Positions 6,481 through 8,792 of a stretch of 8,792 bases of DNA are shown one piece after another (position 1 is the first letter of the stretch; every line of letters starts with the position of its first letter). Where the stretch lies: NCBI GenBank assembly GCA_025936955.1, contig JAICSL010000047.1, positions 1 through 8,792 of the forward strand. Direction: 5' to 3'. Below the pieces are notes generated by a model that made no database searches, was not told the DNA's origin, and saw only the letters and a program-made list of their open reading frames with translations. The DNA is from Nitrososphaeraceae archaeon (GTDB lineage: Archaea > Thermoproteota > Nitrososphaeria > Nitrososphaerales > Nitrososphaeraceae). The translations under genes and the position numbers were made by a program.

Positions 6481-6672
6481 TTATGAAGTTTTTCCACTTT
6501 TTTGTTGATTGGTAAGCATCGCAAATGTAGATCCTTTCATACCGTCTTTATTACATTCAGCCACTATTGTTCCACCATGAGCTTCCGCTATTTTTTTTGA
6601 TAGATATAATCCCAATCCTGTTCCTTTAGTAGATGCAGTAACACATTTCTCAATTATATTGCGCTCAATTTC
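6481..6672 (-). pseudogene. histidine kinase C-terminal remnant (HATPase end)
   Basis: A 63-codon open stretch, bounded upstream by a TGA at 6673-6675, encodes the end of a sensor histidine kinase. It reads IEKCVTASTKGTGLGLYLSK, then KIAEAHGGTI and KDGMKGSTF. These are the F-box-like EKFVT lead-in, the G2 box GTGLGL, and the closing GSTF of the ATP-binding domain. The normal sequence before it (N box, G1 box DxGxG, dimerisation helix with the phospho-His) is absent or unreadable. A stretch upstream in the same frame (6676-6717, NSSLLLDMLNL) is suggestive but not assignable. No start codon exists for the fragment. With the truncated receiver 25 bp downstream it is the remains of one two-component pair. 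Confidence 0.75.
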
Positions 6673-7111
6673 TCACAAATTTAACATATCCAACAGTAGT
6701 GACGAATTATGGTTATCTTATATGAGCAAAGTATGCGGTTCAAATAATAGTTGAAACTTTCAACACTTTATTTCTTTTAGTTTTGCCATTTTGTTTGCAT
6801 CGATCATCACAGTCTATCTATGTATTGACATCGTCACGGAAGCCTGAAAGATACAGAATCTGAATAGGGATAAGGAATAGAAAATAGGATCCTATTCCTT
6901 CATTTTTATTGTATCATAATACTGTTGCAATGTCTTTCTCTCCAATAATGAGTAATATTCATTCATTCTCTTAGTATCGGTTGTGATGAGTTTGGAGCAG
7001 AGCAGAAAAGAAGGAAAATGGCAAAAAACTTATTTTTTGATTATAAAAATAGTAAAACAGGTAAGTTTGCAATACAGGTTAACATTTTTGTCTAAACTCT
7101 ATGAGATTATT
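6673..7111. other. intergenic, no intact gene
   Basis: This stretch, between the SDR gene and the kinase remnant, holds no assignable ORF. A minus-strand open frame at about 6892-7029 has its only ATG at 6966 (24 codons) and ends inside the inverted repeat at 6872-6900. It may include more of the decayed kinase gene, but no motif supports that. Confidence 0.45.
6872..6900. repeat. inverted repeat with 9-bp arms and inner palindrome
   Basis: AAGGAATAG (6872-6880) is the exact complement of CTATTCCTT (6892-6900). Inside lies a perfect 14-bp palindrome, AATAGGATCCTATT (6883-6896), so two foldings compete. It is 212 bp beyond the SDR stop, far for a terminator of that gene. It might be a protein-binding palindrome or the remains of a mobile-element end. 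Confidence 0.5.
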
Positions 7112-7879
7112 CTACCGTATTGTCTCTCCACCATCAACTACAATTGTCTGTCCACTTACAAATGAGGTAAAGTCGCTAGCAAGAAATAATGCCACACTAG
7201 CAACCTCTTCTGGTTTGCCTGCTCTTCCAAGTGGAATCGACGAAACAATGTTTACCCTCTGCTCTGTTGTAAGTCTCTCCCAATTTCTCTGTGTTGCAAT
7301 AGTCCCTGGAGCAATAGCATTACATCTTATGCCATATTTTCCAAATTCAGCTGCTATGTGCTTTGTGATTCCAAGGTTAGCGGCCTTGGCCACAGTATAT
7401 GGAGCACCTTTTATGTATCCACTTATTGCAGGAGTAGAAGAAATATTAATTATAGCTCCACGATGTTTTTCAACCATGTCAGGCAGCACCTCACGGCAGC
7501 ATCTGTACGTTCCAATGGTATCCACCTCAATGACATTTTCCAAATCTTTGTCTTGTATTTGATCAAATCTGGTATCCCATAGATTATCTTTAATTGGATA
7601 ACCTGCATTATTTACTAGTATGTCAATCTTGCCATATTTTTGATGCGCATTATTAGTCATTTCCTTTACTTCGTCTACCACTCCTACATCAACTTTCAAA
7701 CCAAGAGGATCAGTTTGATATTCTTTGGCAAGCTGCTCAGCTACACTTTGAGCCTCATTTTTGTCTCTTCCTGTAACAATCACATTTGCACCGTGTTCAG
7801 AAAAAAGATTTGCCATTGCTCTTCCATTTCCCTTAGTCGCTCCTGTAATAACGGCAATCTTTCCATCAAGAAATTTCAT
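7112..7879 (-). CDS. SDR-family NAD(P)-dependent oxidoreductase
   Basis: This 255-aa classical short-chain dehydrogenase/reductase is of normal length. Seen in order: the cofactor motif TGATKGNG (12-19), Arg38 in VTGRD and Lys15, which favour NADP(H), D64 near the adenine, NNAG (90-93), catalytic Ser148 (INISS), Tyr161 and Lys165 (YTVAK), PG (191-192), and a C-terminal SGQTIVVDGG. The helix-4 position that is usually Asn (VNLxGT) reads VDTIGT, so the fourth member of the Asn-Ser-Tyr-Lys set is Asp120. The overall pattern is of the FabG/glucose-dehydrogenase-like type; the substrate cannot be told. I start at the ATG at 7879 rather than a TTG four codons earlier, because the TATA box at 7905-7913 fits the ATG and family members begin just before this strand. 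It is a single-gene unit. Confidence 0.9.
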   Translation of the reverse strand: MKFLDGKIAVITGATKGNGRAMANLFSEHGANVIVTGRDKNEAQSVAEQLAKEYQTDPLGLKVDVGVVDEVKEMTNNAHQKYGKIDILVNNAGYPIKDNLWDTRFDQIQDKDLENVIEVDTIGTYRCCREVLPDMVEKHRGAIINISSTPAISGYIKGAPYTVAKAANLGITKHIAAEFGKYGIRCNAIAPGTIATQRNWERLTTEQRVNIVSSIPLGRAGKPEEVASVALFLASDFTSFVSGQTIVVDGGETIR

Positions 7880-7904
7880 TATCAAGTACAAGTGTATGAA
7901 GATA

Positions 7905-7913
7905 CTAAAATAG
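7905..7913 (-). promoter_or_regulatory. TATA box of the SDR gene
   Basis: CTATTTTAG on the minus strand is centred about 30 bp before the ATG at 7879, predicting a leader of a few bases only. No Shine-Dalgarno sequence is present. Confidence 0.45.
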
Positions 7914-8102
7914 TAGATGTAATTTGTAAACAGAAAAAATATTCAGAAAGTAAATAGTAATTCATATCTATACTGCATCTCAATTACTGATGACAGTGAG
8001 AATATCAAATCAAAGTTAAGACCTCTAGATGTTGATATTATTTTAATAACTACTATGTAATGGGAAGCGCATTAAACACTAACAATGAAATTTATGATCT
8101 GA

Positions 8103-8490
8103 GAAACCAGTAGTTGGTCTATTAATCCTATTAAGTTTGATATTAGTAAAAATAAAGCAAATTACTTGAGTATAGGAAAATTAGTTACCATGGAGCTAAA
8201 TGATCTATAGAAACAAAGCCAGATCTTCAATTCATACAATTCTCTGATTATGTTCAGAAGAAAAACCCCGACATTATAGTCTGTATGGGCGATTATTGTA
8301 ATGGCAAAGTGCTTCGCTATCTATTGTCTAGGGCAGATAAGATTTGGATTTGATTTGCAGCTTGGAAGAATCTGCATCATCAGAACTAGAAAAACAACAT
8401 ACTTTGATCAATTTGGGTTTGCAAGATTAATAGACAGGCATATTTGACTTTCTTCCTTTAGATTTATCTGCAAAATATAATATTAAACCT
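8103..8490 (+). pseudogene. family B DNA polymerase fragment (exonuclease region), frameshifted
   Basis: Four consecutive pieces in shifting frames read as one protein. From 8103: INPIKFDISKNKANYLSIGK and MELND. From 8207: IETKPDLQFIQF, then YVQKKNPDIIVCMGDYCNGK and VLRYLLSRAD. From 8346: GFDLQLGR and RKTTYFDQFGFARLIDR. From 8440: FDFLPLDLSAKYNIK. The order matches the 3'-5' exonuclease domain of family B polymerases: the NPDII(V) strand before the ExoII site, then the RA...(F/L)xLGR segment, then the (F/L)LPLDLxxKY(N/G)I helix that normally leads to RLIDSR. The N-terminus, the rest of the exonuclease and all of the polymerase and thumb domains are missing. There are at least two clear frameshifts and a probable third, plus several stops. 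It ends at the 3' end of the membrane-protein gene on the other strand. It may derive from a paralogue or a mobile-element polymerase. Confidence 0.7.
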
Positions 8491-8792
8491 GTAATTTGTT
8501 GTATTTTTTCTTAATACCTGTAGCAGAGATTATCATCTGTATTCCAGTTATCAAAAGCGTAATTGAAATACTACGAGTCAATGAACTATCTCCAAAGCTA
8601 GGGACTGTCATAGCTAAAGTAGATATAGCAATGTTCAGGATTCCTACTCCCAAAAGAATGCTCCTTGACCAACTTGAAATTTCTTTATCTCTTAGACCTT
8701 GTATGAACTTACTTATACCATTAAACAGTAAAGCTAATGCACCTAGGGCTATCGGAGATGCTGGATGGGATAATGGAATAAATATGAGTACA
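8483..8792 (-). CDS. HdeD/DUF308-like membrane protein, C-terminal part
   Basis: The gene enters from the right edge; 102 residues and the TAA at 8483-8485 are visible, with no start. Three hydrophobic helices can be read: residues 15-31 (IALGALALLFNGISKFI), 45-64 (ILLGVGILNIAISTLAM, ending in VP) and 75-93 (ISITLLITGIQMIISATGI). A basic loop (GLRDKEISSWSR) separates the first two, and a basic tail (KKKYNKLQV) ends it. The repeated G-x2-L-x3-G-I pattern and W-x-R-x2-L-L-G-V-G-I-L-N-I resemble the short repeat of HdeD-type (DUF308) membrane proteins. HdeD has an acid-stress role in E. coli, but that role cannot be assumed here. The stop overlaps the end of the polymerase relic by a few bases. 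Confidence 0.6.
   Translation of the reverse strand, partial: VLIFIPLSHPASPIALGALALLFNGISKFIQGLRDKEISSWSRSILLGVGILNIAISTLAMTVPSFGDSSLTRSISITLLITGIQMIISATGIKKKYNKLQV

Noticed and set aside
6720..6760. GGTTCAAAT reminiscent of a tRNA T-loop
   Set aside because: The bases after it do not form a T-stem, and no acceptor or anticodon arm could be folded around it.
6892..6966. 24-codon minus-strand micro-ORF (MNEYYSLLERK...)
   Set aside because: The composition is protein-like, but it is too short, has no promoter, and no family is recognisable. It may be part of the decayed kinase gene, which cannot be shown.
6983..7165. 60-codon plus-strand ORF
   Set aside because: It runs into the 3' end of the SDR gene on the other strand, has low-complexity composition and no motif.
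7101..7957. Plus-strand ORFs opposite the SDR gene (three overlapping frames)
   Set aside because: They are antisense shadows of a gene with complete SDR motifs.

Overview
The window looks like an AT-rich stretch of an ammonia-oxidising archaeon (Nitrososphaeria/Thaumarchaeota), most like the soil genera Nitrososphaera and Nitrosocosmicus. I infer this from the gene content: a secreted Asp-box (sialidase-like) protein, a secreted PsbP-like protein, a membrane-anchored FYPK/GLPGAGR-type small protein, and a single C2H2 zinc-finger protein. It also fits the archaeal TATA boxes placed 20-30 bp before start codons, which give leaderless or nearly leaderless mRNAs. No tRNA, rRNA, CRISPR array or intact transposase was seen.

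Layout from left to right. 1-834 has no convincing intact gene, only a possible decayed minus-strand reading frame near 140-318. 835-2459 (+) holds two exported proteins in a row: the four-Asp-box protein and the PsbP-like protein. 2460-2938 is intergenic with a small zinc-ribbon-like relic. 2939-3373 (-) is a 144-aa protein with an internal 37-codon duplication and a conserved-looking C-terminal domain. 3438-3710 (+) is a doubtful ORF with a hydrophobic segment. A perfect hairpin (3759-3783) and a TATA box precede a membrane-anchored small protein at 3854-4237 (+). 4238-4703 separates two convergent genes. 4704-5648 (-) is the zinc-finger protein, which has an unusually strong Shine-Dalgarno sequence and likely TATA boxes further upstream. 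5649-6182 contains a second zinc-ribbon-like relic. 6183-6672 (-) is a broken two-component system: the C-terminal end of a histidine kinase followed by a truncated receiver domain. 7112-7879 (-) is an intact SDR oxidoreductase. 8103-8490 (+) is a frameshifted family B DNA polymerase fragment. 8483-8792 (-) is the C-terminal end of a three-helix membrane protein that runs off the window.

The intact genes do not form one pathway or operon. The theme is a low-density accessory region: single exported or regulatory genes, each with its own promoter, scattered among remains of decayed genes. The two clear relics are the polymerase and the kinase/regulator pair; others are tentative. I found no evidence of a complete new multigene system. 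The most distinctive items are the zinc-finger protein, the 144-aa duplicated-motif protein and the polymerase relic.
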